Below, one piece after another: positions 23,250-34,650 of a stretch of 64,000 bases of DNA. The position numbers and the translations under genes were made by a program. The first letter of the stretch is position 1. Each line of letters starts with the position of its first letter. Source of the DNA: Limnephilus marmoratus (Eukaryota; Arthropoda; Insecta; Trichoptera; Limnephilidae); NCBI GenBank assembly GCA_917880885.1, contig OU862915.1, forward strand, positions 37,952,676-38,016,675. The letters are read 5' to 3'. The notes under the pieces are model-generated. The model saw nothing but the letters and a program-made list of their open reading frames with translations, did not search any database and had not been told where the DNA came from.

Positions 23250-23615
23250 AATTTAGGAGGCGGGTTTGGGTACGCCGCGCCGCCACGGGAACCGTTTATT
23301 GGATAACCTTACATTGGTCACCTCAAGTGGTTTGCTACGTTTGGTGAATCGGGTTCGTCGGGTGAGTTGGGTCTATGCTTGGCGATGGGTACGCCTGCCC
23401 ACCAGCTGCGTGGCGGGCCGGAGCAGAGGAGGATGGTTTAGGGAGACCCTTTGACCTCTCCAATTGGTCTCTCTCCTCCTATCACTGATCCCTGGATTCC
23501 TACCCACTCTTCAAACTTTTTTCTTCCCAGAACTTCCTCTCCTTCCTTTCATTAAAAAGACCCTCCACATAGCATATCCAAAGATGACTTAGACCTGTGT
23601 GGGGTTATTGTAAAA
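23250..23615 (+). repeat. SINE-A, long variant
   Basis: Begins aatttaggaggcgggtttgg and includes the extra block tggcgggccggagcagagga found only in long variants. It ends before the usual gtgtggagctc. Open frames in it are not genes. Confidence 0.7.
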
Positions 23616-23732
23616 TAATACTTCTTTTCATGCTGTGCAATTCTAGCATATATGTATTATGTTCTGCCGAGTGGTATCTTGAACAAGCCGTGGGTACAAC
23701 CACTGAAGTTTTCAGGCAAGTCCAACATATAA

Positions 23733-23795
23733 CATCCTTCCTCTGCCAGTTCCTTGCCTCACTGCCATACATCTGGGTGGGTATCAGCACTTCAT
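23733..23795 (-). pseudogene. RTE-like LINE scrap
   Basis: The minus strand reads PTQMYGSEARNWQRKDV, matching PTLMYGSEAWNWQRKDE of the element at 21588. Only about 20 codons remain. Confidence 0.6.
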
Positions 23796-24211
23796 ATGGG
23801 CTTAGTTTGTTTCTTTAGAGTTAGTTAGTTGTCTTGAGGTGTTGACGTCGTATTTTGATAGTTGGCGATTACAGAGTCCAGTTGACTACCACAAATGAAG
23901 CAGAGAAACTAACTCCAGAGGTCCTGTGAGGAGAGACTGAGGTTGTTATGATGTTATTGCAAAGAACTGCTATATTTAGGCATCTGACTAAAGAATCAAG
24001 ATTTTTTTTCCAGTTTCGGTTGTGTGTAGGCACTGAGTTCAGTTCCTTTCAAAACTTAACTTTGGCCGATTTGATGGTTAATGTGTTATTCGGGGGACTC
24101 CTTCATGTTGTTTGTTGCAGTATTATTTTAAGAACTGGGACCTACATGATAGAAGATTTATAATAAACTTAGGTATTTCGAAAATGTATAAATATTTAAT
24201 TTTTTTTATTG
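23796..24211. other. unassigned interval
   Basis: No recognised gene; frames of 67-71 codons are without motifs. Confidence 0.35.
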
Positions 24212-24519
24212 TGGTACCTCACAAGAGTCTCAGCTGCTCCCATCTGGAGCCAGTATGGCATCCCCAATTGGGGTATGTTGTGAGGCTGAAGGTAGTGGGG
24301 AGGGGAAGGATATAGAGAAGAGGACGGTGGGAAAGTACCTGGATATTCAGATCTGGTCACCAAACACGGCTAATTAAATGTAAACATACCTTTTATAGAT
24401 AAATAAATAAATAAGTAATAAATAAAAATTCCATTTCAAGCAATGTTTCAATTCTGAATAGTGGTCTTACACCAGGGCGATACTGAAAGTATCTTCCACT
24501 CTGGAACGTGCCGCAAATA
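24212..24519 (-). repeat. SINE-B, interrupted by hAT
   Basis: Reverse-oriented SINE-B: tggcatccccaattggggta, cagatctggtcaccaaacac, then tccactctggaacgtgccgc. It stops where the hAT element begins at 24528. The expected tRNA head is not found beyond the hAT, so the insertion was accompanied by loss, or the SINE was already truncated. Confidence 0.75.
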
Positions 24520-24527
24520 TACTACGG

Positions 24528-25370
24528 CAGTGTTTCTTAACCTGTGGTCCGCGGACACCCGCGAATATATGTATAGGGGTCCGCAGTCTCAACTCTGGAC
24601 CATTTAAAAATAATAAATAAATGCCACCAAAAGTCTCGTAATCGCTACCCATCTTCGTTTCGCGATTATTTTCCAGTATCCGACAAAAATAAAAATTGAA
24701 TTTTAGACCCGTTCAACACAGATGTTCCTGAAATTACTGGTTTGACAACGGAACAGGAAAAGCAATTAATAGAAATATCTTGTGATTCAACTTTCAAATG
24801 TAATTTCAGAGAATCCTCTTTATCAAGTTTTTGGGTTAATGTACAGAAAGATTATAAAGAAATATCAGAAGAAGCACCGAAACATTTACTGCTTTTCTCA
24901 ACCACATACCTCTGTGAAAAGGCATTCTCTGCTCTTGTAAATACTAAAAACAAATACAGAAAAAGATTACAAGTTGAATCCGATTTGCGATTACAACTTA
25001 GTAGTAATATCAACCCGAATATCACTAATTTAGTTAACCTTCACATTGATTAACCTGAATGTTGGAGTTGCTGTTGTACGTTAATTGTTAATGTATTTTT
25101 TATTTATTTAGGCTTTTACTTACATATGTATAACAATATTTACGAAATTATAATCGTAAATAGGCAGGAAACGACTGTTTAAAATACTTGCACAAAAATA
25201 AATATAATTAAAAAATATTTTTTTAATATTTATAAAAAAGTTTTTTATTTTGTTTTTAGTACTAAATAATTGATCCGAAATTACTTACTGTTTTTTTTTA
25301 TTATGGGGGTCCTTGAAAATTGTGCTTGATTTCTTAGGGGTCCGTTGCTGAAAAAGGTTAGGAAACGCTG
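24528..25370 (+). mobile_element. non-autonomous hAT element
   Basis: Ends are cagtgtttcttaacctgtgg (left) and the complement cagcgtttcctaacct (right). The flanking 8-mers tactacgg (24520-24527) and tactatag (25371-25378) agree at six of eight positions, as expected for an 8-bp hAT target duplication with later mutations. The element is 843 bp and keeps only the C-terminal part of a transposase. Confidence 0.8.
24706..25053 (+). pseudogene. hAT transposase C-terminal fragment
   Basis: The open frame (about 115 codons, no in-frame ATG near its start) contains HLLLFSTTYLCEKAFSALVN followed by KYRKRLQVESDLRLQLS. This is the hallmark C-terminal dimerisation region of hAT transposases of the ZBED/FAM200-like type. 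The BED finger and the catalytic acidic residues are absent, so it cannot be active. It lies inside TIRs at 24528 and 25370 and is therefore an internal-deletion derivative. Confidence 0.85.
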
Positions 25371-25378
25371 TACTATAG

Positions 25379-25935
25379 AATAAGCAATATGTCTGATATC
25401 TTTAGCATTCTTAGAACAAAGCCGAGACTTTGTGTTCCTTTATTAGTGCATAATTTGGTTGATGTATGATTATAAATTTAATATAGAATCTAAAACTGTA
25501 ACATGTGTAACAACGTAATTAAAATTTTGCTGTAAATTTGTAAACGGCTGTTATATTTTGCAATTTATTAATGTTATAAGAAAGATCAGTGTACGAAACA
25601 TTTCTGCCACTCCAAGAAAATTATCTAAAATATCTAATGTTATCATTTTCAATTTTTGTGTGTCAAGTTAAGTTAATCAAGTTGTAAGTAATATGTTTAA
25701 AAATGGTAAGGTAATAGTAGTAAATAGTACCTATGTAAGTGCTATGTGAGCTCTCATTTCATTAAATTGGCTCGTGTTTTCCTCCTGAAATTTGCTAATC
25801 CACTCTTTTGGGTTAGCAATGTAATATTCGTCACGAACTAAATGGTCCATCCTACCATCATGAACTATAACATAGGCTCCATTAACAGGCTAAGATGCTC
25901 CCGAAACCGTTGTGGCCACATGATCCACAGATGAT
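25379..25935. other. unassigned interval
   Basis: AT-rich sequence between the hAT element and the long-TIR element; no gene recognised. Confidence 0.35.
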
Positions 25936-26361
25936 AGTCCAGTCAGCCTGTGTTTTTAGATGGAACTAAATAGTATAAAGCTAATTTTTTCCCCATCGAC
26001 TACTACCATTTAGACAAGTGTTTAGCAAAAAGTCCCCGCCCCTACCCCCCTTGCTTCCCCCCCTGTAACCCCCAAACATGAAAAGTGTAAGGGTTTCGTA
26101 AATCGCTTCTATCTCGATTACTAAACAACATATCGGATTGTAGTTTATTTTATTCTCTTTGCTGTAACATTGTCTACAATTAATGTCCAGTTAACTTTCG
26201 TCATAACTTTTACCGTTTGTTTGTAATTCGTATGATAAGGTAAACATTTATATATTTTTTGACAAGAAATTTTACTTTTTGTCACCTAACTTTTTACGCT
26301 GACATTTTATGAAAAAATATTTCCCACAAAAGTTGTAGCCCCTATTATTACCTTTAAAATG
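25936..26361 (+). repeat. left terminal inverted repeat
   Basis: 426 bp, complementary to 30023-30457 with scattered substitutions and small indels. It contains a C-rich segment at about 26035-26075 (G-rich on the other strand) and ends internally with gcccctattattaccttt. Between it and the coding region (26362-26694) lies AT-rich DNA with a short GC-rich patch (ggccggccggcgcggcg, about 26430), probably the 3' untranslated part. Confidence 0.9.
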
Positions 26362-26694
26362 ATAGAAAATAGTACTTACTTTGTTGGAGATCCAGCGAGA
26401 TAATCATGGCGGGTTAGGTCGAGGTTGGGCCGGCCGGCGCGGCGTTGCAATGCAAATATTGTTGTATAGTGAGTGTTTTTTATCTTTAAGGACACTATTG
26501 CATTTTCTATAAATATAACTAATCGAGTCTCGGTGAAACCTAAATTCCTCACTTTTTAAATTTGTTTAAAATAATAATAAGTATTCAGCGAAAATAGGTA
26601 TTTTAAATAGTTTTTGGTTTGAATATGCATGTAATATTTTTTAAAGATGTTATTTTAGAACAAAATAATTGCGGTATCTTAATTTTATGATATC

Positions 26695-28419
26695 CTAAAC
26701 TTCCATGAGAAGTTCTTCATTTTCCTCGACTTCAACCAAAGTTACATTGCTGCATGATCCGCCACAGCTCCCGCACATTTCTGTGCAATCAAGTGATGCT
26801 TTAAAGTAGCTACAATTATTTTTGCAAGCCTTTTTGCAGTTGCAGGAAACTAAGTTTATAACTTCTTCAGGTGCCGGTGATTTTTTTGAGTGCACTGGGT
26901 ACAGCATGTTGTCAGTTAAAATCCATTCCCAGTCCGTAGCACTGATTTCCTTATCTCCGATCCATTTTTGAATCTGATAGTATGTTCGATAGGCGTGTTG
27001 TTCAGCAGCACCAGATGTTGGAGGGAGGGATGCTATGTTAAATTTGGATTTTAATGACATTTTTGCAACAGGTTTAAGGTAAATTGAATATCTACTGTCA
27101 TTCAGACTTGCAGACCTTGTGCATCCATATAGTTTCAAGACAAAAGCCTCTCCTACCTCTTTGAGAATATTTTTGTCTGCCTGTTTTTCATAAAACTGTA
27201 AAACTTTTGTGCGGAGATCATTTGATGAACTTAGCAATTTGTAAGCGTTAATTTTGCCTTTGCCGAATAAATAAGACGTGGTATCACATCCCGTGATAGC
27301 GTGCAAAAATAATATCACATCCTTCATATCACCAATCTCTTCACGAATCTTGCTGATGTCATACGTCGATGGTGTGCCAGAGGGTTTGTGAAAGAATAGT
27401 CGCACATTTTGACACTGTGGTAGCCCTAGCAATAGAACGAAAAGATCAATATCCTGTCCGACAACAACTACAGGCCTCCCACTTTGAATTTGAGAAACAT
27501 CTATTGCTCTTTCGACCACTTCAGTATCTGCATCTTCCTCCGCCACAATGGTTGGAATATTTGCTTCATTAAGCTTTTGAGAGAGCTGTTCAATAAGCAG
27601 GCTTTTGTTTTTTGGATTTGCCAAAAATTCATTTTGCTTCACAGAGCACTCCATATTAACGTTGAATTTCATTTCTAGAGATGTTTTTTTACTTCTCCGC
27701 ATATGTTCGACCCCTTTTGTGGTGGGATAGTCAGGATACCCATCGAACACAACATGACAATCTTTCCCATACCGTTTCATTACAGTGTCAACATACTTCT
27801 CTATTATGCTGCTATATGTTACTTTGTCAGGCCAAATAACACTGTGCAAAAGATACCCTCCATCTACTACATATATTTTTGGGGGCAAATTCTCAAAAAA
27901 TTCGTTGCTAACTGTCCACTTTTTAAATATTTTCATAAGACTTGATTTAGTTCTCTTTCTTATCATTTTATTGTTTTCAAATAAAGACAAAGGGTATGGG
28001 CTAAGTTCATAGTTGAAGTATTGTTTGAGATTATTTGTTCCTTGAGACATACAAATAACCCTATTAAACAGCTGATCAGGATTAATTGGCACTTCTTCAG
28101 ATCTCACATTTATGCCACTTACTACGGAGCCTATAGTTTTAACTTTATTTTTTCTTTTCAATTTAACATCTACAAAATTATTTCCTTCGATGTCTTTCAA
28201 GCAGTTCATTCCTATATCATACGCTTCATCGCAGTTTACGTCCGAACTTGTCACTACTAGACCAGAGGATAAAGACATTAAATCTTTGCTCTGTCGGAAA
28301 GGATTATGGATACGCAGCCATCCGAGAAATTTACTAATATCTTGCAAGTCCCTTTCTCTTCTACTGCATCTTAGTTCAGTGTGCTGTTCGTTAAACTGAG
28401 TCAAGCAGCCAGAGAACTA
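26695..28419 (-). pseudogene. FEN1/XPG-like nuclease plus CXC-like domain (C-terminal half of a larger protein)
   Basis: An uninterrupted frame of about 570 codons opens after a stop near 28420 without an ATG, because it continues a longer coding sequence upstream. Numbered from 28404: residues 1-50 hold a conserved RDLQDI..WLRIHNPF..LSSG block. Residues 178-384 look like a FEN1/XPG-type 5' nuclease, with acidic motifs in family order: VDGGYLLH (D181), VVFDGYPD (D221), AEEDADTEVV (E289-D293), VVGQDIDLFVLL (D318, D320) and ITGCDTTSYLFGKGK (D374, then a helix-hairpin-helix-like turn). Residues 521-552 carry ten clustered Cys (CNCKKACKNNC..C..C..C..C), like a CXC/Tesmin-type zinc-binding tail. 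All expected metal ligands are present. Role is inferred: structure-specific nuclease activity and DNA binding in the element's own movement. Whether it is still made is doubtful given the broken upstream part. Confidence 0.75.
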
Positions 28420-29690
28420 CTCGAAAGCCTCACAAATTTGTAGGGATCCAGGAGCGCAATCAATGAACTTGGTTAGCGTCCTCTCGCTTAATCCTCGTCC
28501 ATGAGTAAGCCCACCTATGGATTTTGATGATCGCATTAATGTCTGCTCTATGGTCATGTCCGTCCAGATACCGGTAAAAATCCATCTGTACGCCGAACTG
28601 TAAAGAAACCTTTATTGACGAACCTTTCGAAGTCTTCATTTGACATTTTCGTTTGTACACTCAACATTTGTTGTAAGTATATTTGTGCGGATTTGGCGTA
28701 GAGCAAATGTCCAGCAGCATGGAAATACGGTATCATTTGTTTGACTGTATTAATATACAAATTCTAATCGCCGATTCTCTCTGCCAGAATAAAGTCTAGA
28801 ACCAAATTCACCAATTTAAACTCTTGTAGCCATAGTTTTGAAGTTCTACTAGTTTTAACCAAATCTTCATACACTTCTTCTAGTCTTGTCATTATTTCAT
28901 TTGTTTTACAATCTCTCATGGCGTCTTCAATAGTTGTTTGTTTGTTTAATGTTTGGTTATGAATATCCTAAAAGTCGTTTGTAATCATTTCTTTAAGAGA
29001 TGAACATTCCTCGAATAGCAGTAATATCAAAGCTGCCTGGGTCATCATGTGAGCTCTATAAGACCTTGCGTAAGCATGTCCTGACATAAGGTGAGGAATC
29101 GTTGATTTTCCATAAACAGAGGTCAACATTTCTTCAATTCCACTACCTTCCATAAACTTTCCTAAGCAACCAAGGAAACTCATTAGAAGATGGAATCCGC
29201 CTAGTTTGACGATTGATTACTCCAGATATTTCACTTTCTGTAGAAGAACTTGCAACAATGTCTACTGCTTTCAGGAAAAGTGGTTGGTCAAATGTTACAA
29301 TACACGGCTGGCCAGCTAACTTGCTTTCTTTAGAAGCGTAACTAAGGGCAGAGTAAATAGCAGTCGGATTTCCTGGATCTATGTTTATAAAAGGCAAAGC
29401 CCGTACATAAGATAGTTCAAAGTTTTGTCTACCATCGTAACAATTTCGCATGTATCCAGACCATCCAGGTAGTGAAACTGGCACAAAAGCAAAACTACAT
29501 AACCAAAGCATGTTACGAGCTGAGACTAAGCATTGAGTGGGCATATTTTCAGAAATGTTTTCTATTGTTAAGGACTTTAAGCCACTTTTCGCCTTTTTAG
29601 TGTACATTAAAACTGGGACATTGAATTTACCTTCAAAGTAGCATATCTTGACACGTGAAACTCGGACATCACTCGACACAGCTGTTTTGG
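28420..29690 (-). pseudogene. decayed N-terminal part of the same element protein
   Basis: Pieces in different frames line up as one protein. 29679-29150 encodes GQPCIVTFDQPLFLKAVDIV. A frameshift near 29180 leads to MSFLGCLGKFMEGSG..GHAYARSYRAH (29183-28968). In-frame stops follow near 28967 and 28765, then INTVKQMIPYFHAAGHLLYA and VNKGFFTVRRTD (to about 28600). A further shift gives MTIEQTLMRS-type and GGLTHGRGL-type sequence near 28560-28480. The order TFDQPL - MSFLG/MEGSG - GHAYAR - AAGHLLYAKSA - KGFFTVRR - nuclease - CXC is, from memory, that of a large uncharacterised protein family in invertebrate genomes. At least two stops and three frameshifts make it non-functional as a whole. The true N-terminus is not found. 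Confidence 0.7.
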
Positions 29691-29704
29691 AGTCACAGGA
29701 TTAC

Positions 29705-29830
29705 AGTAGATCCGAGGAACTGGTTACATATTTTAGGAGCCAGTTCCTGTTGGATACACAAAATGGTCACAAACACTCAAACCGGGCGAGGCCGAACTAA
29801 AAGCCGCCCGCAGGGCCTAGCAGCAAAGTG
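29705..29830 (+). repeat. repeat F copy inside the long-TIR element
   Basis: About 125 bp sharing gatccgagga, ttggatncacaaaatngtca and gaagccgaaccaaaagc-type blocks with 60945-61070. It lies just upstream of the coding region, where the protein's N-terminus should be. It may have replaced or interrupted the promoter side. Confidence 0.6.
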
Positions 29831-30022
29831 AATAACTATTATTTCACGTTCACGATTTCCACTAGTACTACAAAGGGCACAGGACAGGCTAGGATAAGTC
29901 GGGATATGAGGGAACAAGTTCCGACAACAGAGTGTCGCGGAGCGACGCAGGGATGGTGCGCACCAAGCATTCTCCGTTGATATCTGGCATTTACTAGCCG
30001 TAAAGTACACATTAAAATATAA

Positions 30023-30457
30023 CATTTTAAAGGTAATAATAGGGGCTACAACTTTTGTGGGAAATATTTTTTCATAAAATGTCGGCGTAAAAAGTTATGT
30101 GACAAAAAGTAAAATTACGTGCCAAAAATATACAAATTTTTACCTTATCATACGAATTACAAACAAACGGTAAAAGTTACTACGAAAGTTAACTTGTCAT
30201 TAATTGTAGACAATATTACAGCAAAGAGAATAAAAAAGATTGCAATCCGATATGTTGTTTAGTAATCGAGATAGAAGCGATTTATGAAACCCTTACACTT
30301 TTCATGTTTGGGGGGGCACAGGGGGGAAGCAAGGGGGGTAGGGGCGGGGACTTTTTGCTAAACACTTGTCTAAATGGTAGTAGTCGATGGGGAAAAAATT
30401 AGCTTTATACTATTTAGTTCCTTCAACTGGTGTTCTACGACACAGGCTGACTGGACT
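30023..30457 (-). repeat. right terminal inverted repeat
   Basis: 435 bp, the partner of 25936-26361. The G-rich segment at about 30307-30351 (ggggggaagcaaggggggta with neighbouring G runs) sits about 105 bases from the outer end. Between the coding region and this arm, 29830-30022 shows no motif. Confidence 0.9.
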
Positions 30458-32961
30458 ATGAGGTGAGGTGCAGACCGCCGAACATGTGGTCAATAAATTC
30501 CCGTTTTATTCATTCACCGCAGGGATCAATGAGGTCCGTGGGGCGACGCTTGAGGCCCTAGACTGCTTAGCAGACCTAAATATCCCCCTCTGATATCTCA
30601 ACATTCCAAAGAAGCAGAAGATCACAAACTGAAGGATTTAAAAAAACCGACGCAAGAAAATCATCTTTACTTATTCCTTATTCTAATATCTCCCACGTTC
30701 CCTCCAGAGACATTCGTATTTTTTAGTAAGTACTGAAACCTTTACTTTCTAGTTCAATAGAATGCTTTTTGAAAATACGTTATTATAACTCAGTAACTGG
30801 TTCCAAGACAGTTGATTCGCCGAAAATTGGCATCCCGGCGTACAATATGCAGTCGGTTTAGGGAAAATACGGTATTCCTAATTACACAAAATATAATTAA
30901 GTGACCCGAAGGGATGTGCAGAGACGATGTACCTCCGGATAAAAAGGATAAAATATATTTTCATTTAAATGCCTCAAGGAAAAATATGGAAAAATATACT
31001 GTGTATAGCAGCGCATATTCATACCAACTTATTACATGGGTATTTTTTAAATCGATTTTACGTTTGAAATTGGTAAATAATCCACAAAAATTGATAATTT
31101 TATAGTAAATATCATTTCGGGGGGCCACATGTCGGCGCAACAAATGTCAGGTCACCACAGTGACCGTTTATAGAAGTATCGTAATTTATAATAATATTTC
31201 GGAGGAAAAACGTCCTTTCTGTCTAAAAGCTAGGTGTGATCTGCGAAGCTCTTGAAATATAATGACTTTGCACATTTACCTTCGGGCACCTTCGGGCACC
31301 TTCGGGCACCTTCGGCACAACTCGGCAACGGGACCGTGTGACCCAAAAAGCCCAGACGACTATAATAGTAATATAGGAACTAAATCACAGACAATACAAT
31401 AAGTACATCACAGTTAATAAAAATTCATATACAAACTTACAATTCAGCATTGTGTAATCAATCTACGGGTATTTCAAACTCAGTTTTTTTTTACTGGCGC
31501 CCTTAACACAATCTCGAACCGCATAACCCATAATAATAATATTATTCACTATTGATTAAATAGTGTACCCTTCTGCGAACATGCCTCGCTTAGTAATATT
31601 CGTATATATTCCGAAGGGTTTTATCCCTACACGCCTGCTAATTGGATCTCCCATCCTTGATACTGGAGGCTTCGTAAGAAAGCCTTCGAATAATTCATTT
31701 CTGTTTAAGTCAGGGAACTGCCCCTGGTGGTGGATTGAGGGATGTTTTAATTGCGTTATGAATACCGTATCAATAATATGATTCAAAATATTATGTAGAT
31801 AACTCACAGTTTCACAAATATGATCCCCCAAATTTATATTGCCAGTTTCAATTTGAAAAAATAATTTTTTTCGACATTATTTGGAGGAAACCGTGCGGCG
31901 TTTTGTCCATGTTCCCCAATTCCTCTATGAATTTTGATACTACTACAAATATATTTTTTTAATATAATGTAGATATCGACCACTAGCGTGTTGGTAGCTT
32001 TTGCGTTTGTTGATAAGTTACTTCTCTTAAGGAGTTAGAATCCTTCAAAACTCGTTAAAATTGCCTGATTTGAAAGTCATCAACAGACGACGTTCAGTTC
32101 TGAAACTGGACAATGCATCTATTTAAAAAAAGACAAACCTACAGATATATAGTCTCTTCTTCTAAAGCAGTTTGTAAAAAAATTCTTAAAAATCAGTTCA
32201 GATTTGGAGGAGAAAAATGGGGAATACGAGACGTTGTTTTTGATAATTTTATTTAGGTATCATCGGCTTGAGATGTAGTTGTCCCTTTCGCGCAGTATTC
32301 GGGGTAATAAGAGCTACAGTGATAGCATCAGTTTGGTAAAATACCTATTGATCAAATTTCTCGGCGAACGGGTTTCCTCTTAAAGAGTTAAAAATGTTGG
32401 ATCTGCGACTACGTTTCGAGGCATTTTAAAAGACAAACATCTGCTGGAACACAGAATATCTGTACAACACGAAAAAATATTAGAGCTATATTTGATTAAT
32501 GCGCCGTTTGAAATATGTTTGATTTAAATCTATTATTTGAGCGATGATAATAGACATATCAGAATATCGTGCAAATTTGAACAATTTCCCCCACAGCCCT
32601 CAAATCAGATATTCACTGTTTTAGTTTTCATAGGTATTACTTAATTCTGCAGAATTTTATTTAATTCTTGATTACATGTGAGTTTACTCTTAAATAAATT
32701 TTGTATCAGAAAGTTAGCGCCGCAATAAAATTAAAATTGCTTAAAGTAAATCAAATAAAATGGTTTTAAACAAAGAACTTTATCATTTGTATAATGTCAA
32801 GCAATTTTTTTTTGCTTTCTTCGGTAATACGAATATTTGGTTTTGATTCAAAATATCTCGCGTTGTTGCAGAAAAAAAATATAACTGTGTAAAATAAATA
32901 TGGAATAACCGAAACCGGTCGACGTGTACAAATCAAATAAAGTTGTTTTAAACAAAAAAAA
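30458..32961. other. unassigned interval with 11-bp tandem repeat
   Basis: At about 31278-31318 a short unit accttcgggc is repeated about four times. A frame of 91 codons on the minus strand (31556-31831) has no recognised motif. The rest is AT-rich without gene or repeat that I can name. Confidence 0.35.
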
Positions 32962-33330
32962 AACAAGTGTGCTTTAGACCACACGACTGAAGTAAAACTT
33001 CACTAACTTATAAAAGAACATATATGACATTGACATTGGGTTGACATATGACATTAAGGTGACCTACGACCTTGAGGTGACCTACGACCTTGGGGTGACC
33101 TACGACCTTGGGGTGACCATCCTTATCCTTATCCTTATGCTTATCACTCCCCATTTCAAGAGTGCGTAATGGCCCGACTGTCCGCCTCGCCATAAATCAC
33201 CGTTCGCATCGATTACCGTTCGAATCACACTTTTCGTAACATCACACTTTTTGTAACATCACAATTTTCGTAACGCATTCACCAGCTTACCCCCAAAGTC
33301 GAGCGTGCGTAAAGAAGTTTTGTTTCAAAA
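32962..33330 (+). repeat. repeat E copy with minisatellite
   Basis: Starts gtgtgctttagaccacacga like the copy at 15112 and ends ccccaaagtcgagcgtgcgt. Between them, 33059-33118 is an 18-bp minisatellite (gacctacgaccttggggt, just over three units, one base varying), and then (ccttat)n. The minisatellite is absent from the other copy. Confidence 0.6.
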
Positions 33331-34189
33331 ATCATTTATAAAATTCGTGGTCAATGTATTGAGTTGTAATAAATCAATGGACAATGGTTGTAAAAATTAA
33401 GAATTTCTGAGTTAGAGTTTGCTTTTTAACTGAATATTTATACCTGATATTATGTAAAGTCTTGTCACATCGTCTTATTATTAAGTTATCTCTGGTACTC
33501 CGGGGTTAGCTATCGACTAGCCTCCAGTAAGTTACCTACTGTATTGCATTAAGAGTCCACTCCCATTTCCCAGCCACATGGCTCGATCATTTCCATTTAA
33601 ATTATACCATCCCTTAGGCAATAACGCCACCAACTCGAGCCCAATTTCATGAACTAATCATTGACATTACTTCGGTCCTTCCAAAACATTAAAGCTGAAC
33701 AAACTATCTAAGATTCAATATTCACAGATTATATAACTATATTAAATAATAAATTTCATCCTATTCCTGTGTCAACTAATCTCTGTATTTATATAAAGAA
33801 TAATGTGCGTGGCAGACAGGCGGACACTAGGCGGGGGGAAATGATTTGATTTTTATACAAATCTACAGTTTTTTCCAAGATTGATGATATTTGCACACAC
33901 GAACTTTAAAATAAGAGAAAGGTCACTGTCTTTATTAGAAAAAAGTTTGTGGAAAGCCCGGACAACGCCGGGACTTCAGCTCATTTAATAAAGCAGAGCA
34001 TCTGTTTGTATGTCTCACTTAAAATAAAATCAAAAGAAATTATAATAATTTCATAAAAATAAGAGCAATATTAATTTCATAATAATAATAACAATCCATA
34101 CAAGGAGGATATTCGCACTATTCAAAGGCATAGGTATGACAATTTTAATTAATAATTTCATAATAATAACTATATATACAACAAGGACA
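33331..34189. other. unassigned interval with repeat C-like end
   Basis: At 33930-34010 gaaagcccggacaacgccgg and ttcagctcatt resemble the end of a repeat C-type element. The rest is AT-rich and unassigned. Confidence 0.3.
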
Positions 34190-34335
34190 TTCACAGACAT
34201 AACACAAGGATGTGCAATGAAATCAGACAACCCAAAAAGGACGAAACCAAAACAAAAACTGATTTACTCTCCAAAGGGATCAAATATTATAATGCGCTGC
34301 CGGAAACTATAAAGTCTGCACTATGGCAAGGTACT
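34190..34335 (+). pseudogene. LINE RT C-terminal scrap
   Basis: Reads NKDIHRHNTRMCNEIRQP and LLSKGIKYYNALPETIKSA. It parallels the end of the LINE at 1412-2003 (NKDIHKDVQGN.., YNTLPKTLKS), so both are copies of one family. Confidence 0.65.
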
Positions 34336-34379
34336 ATTTAATGTACAATTTATTTTATGTACTGGCAATTTTGAATGCT

Positions 34380-34650
34380 GGTCACACCGGAAAGACTAGA
34401 TATAGTTCCAAATGCTACCGCAAAATCATTCCGTCCCGAATTGTCCTGGTGTGTACAGCTATCAGATTTAGCCCTGCAACTTTCTGATATTTAATATTGT
34501 GTCGCGATTGTGTTTGACTGTTACAATAAAAAGAGAATCTATTATAACCTTCTAATCATTTATTTAACTCCCGTGACACATATGAAAGTGTTGATCTGGT
34601 AAAATTAACACCTTCCATATTGGTGACCCCGACGTGATTTGAACACGCAA
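34380..34650 (+). mobile_element. LTR 3' end with primer-binding site
   Basis: tggtgaccccgacgtgat at 34621-34638 is the primer-binding-site sequence following the 5' LTR in many insect Gypsy/Pao-type LTR retrotransposons. The preceding ~230 bp ends in ..cttcca (34612-34617), consistent with an LTR ending in CA, and holds an aataaaa signal (34527). No gag or pol follows: downstream DNA is unrelated within about 100 bp. The LTR 5' end is not located. Confidence 0.55.

Larger units (their letters stand above)
25936..30457 (-). mobile_element. unclassified DNA element with ~430-bp TIRs and a FEN1-like gene
   Basis: Two long inverted arms (25936-26361 and 30023-30457) bound a minus-strand coding region of about 3 kb. 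The outer ends agtccagtcagcctgtgt match exactly on both sides. The left arm has a short deletion about 20 bases in. The flanks atgat and atgag could be a 5-bp target duplication with one mismatch, but this is uncertain. No DDE transposase, tyrosine recombinase, helicase or reverse transcriptase is seen. The only coding sequence is the decayed ~1000-codon frame described separately. The protein type resembles uncharacterised repeat-encoded proteins that I recall from other invertebrate genomes; I cannot name a superfamily. Confidence 0.75.
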
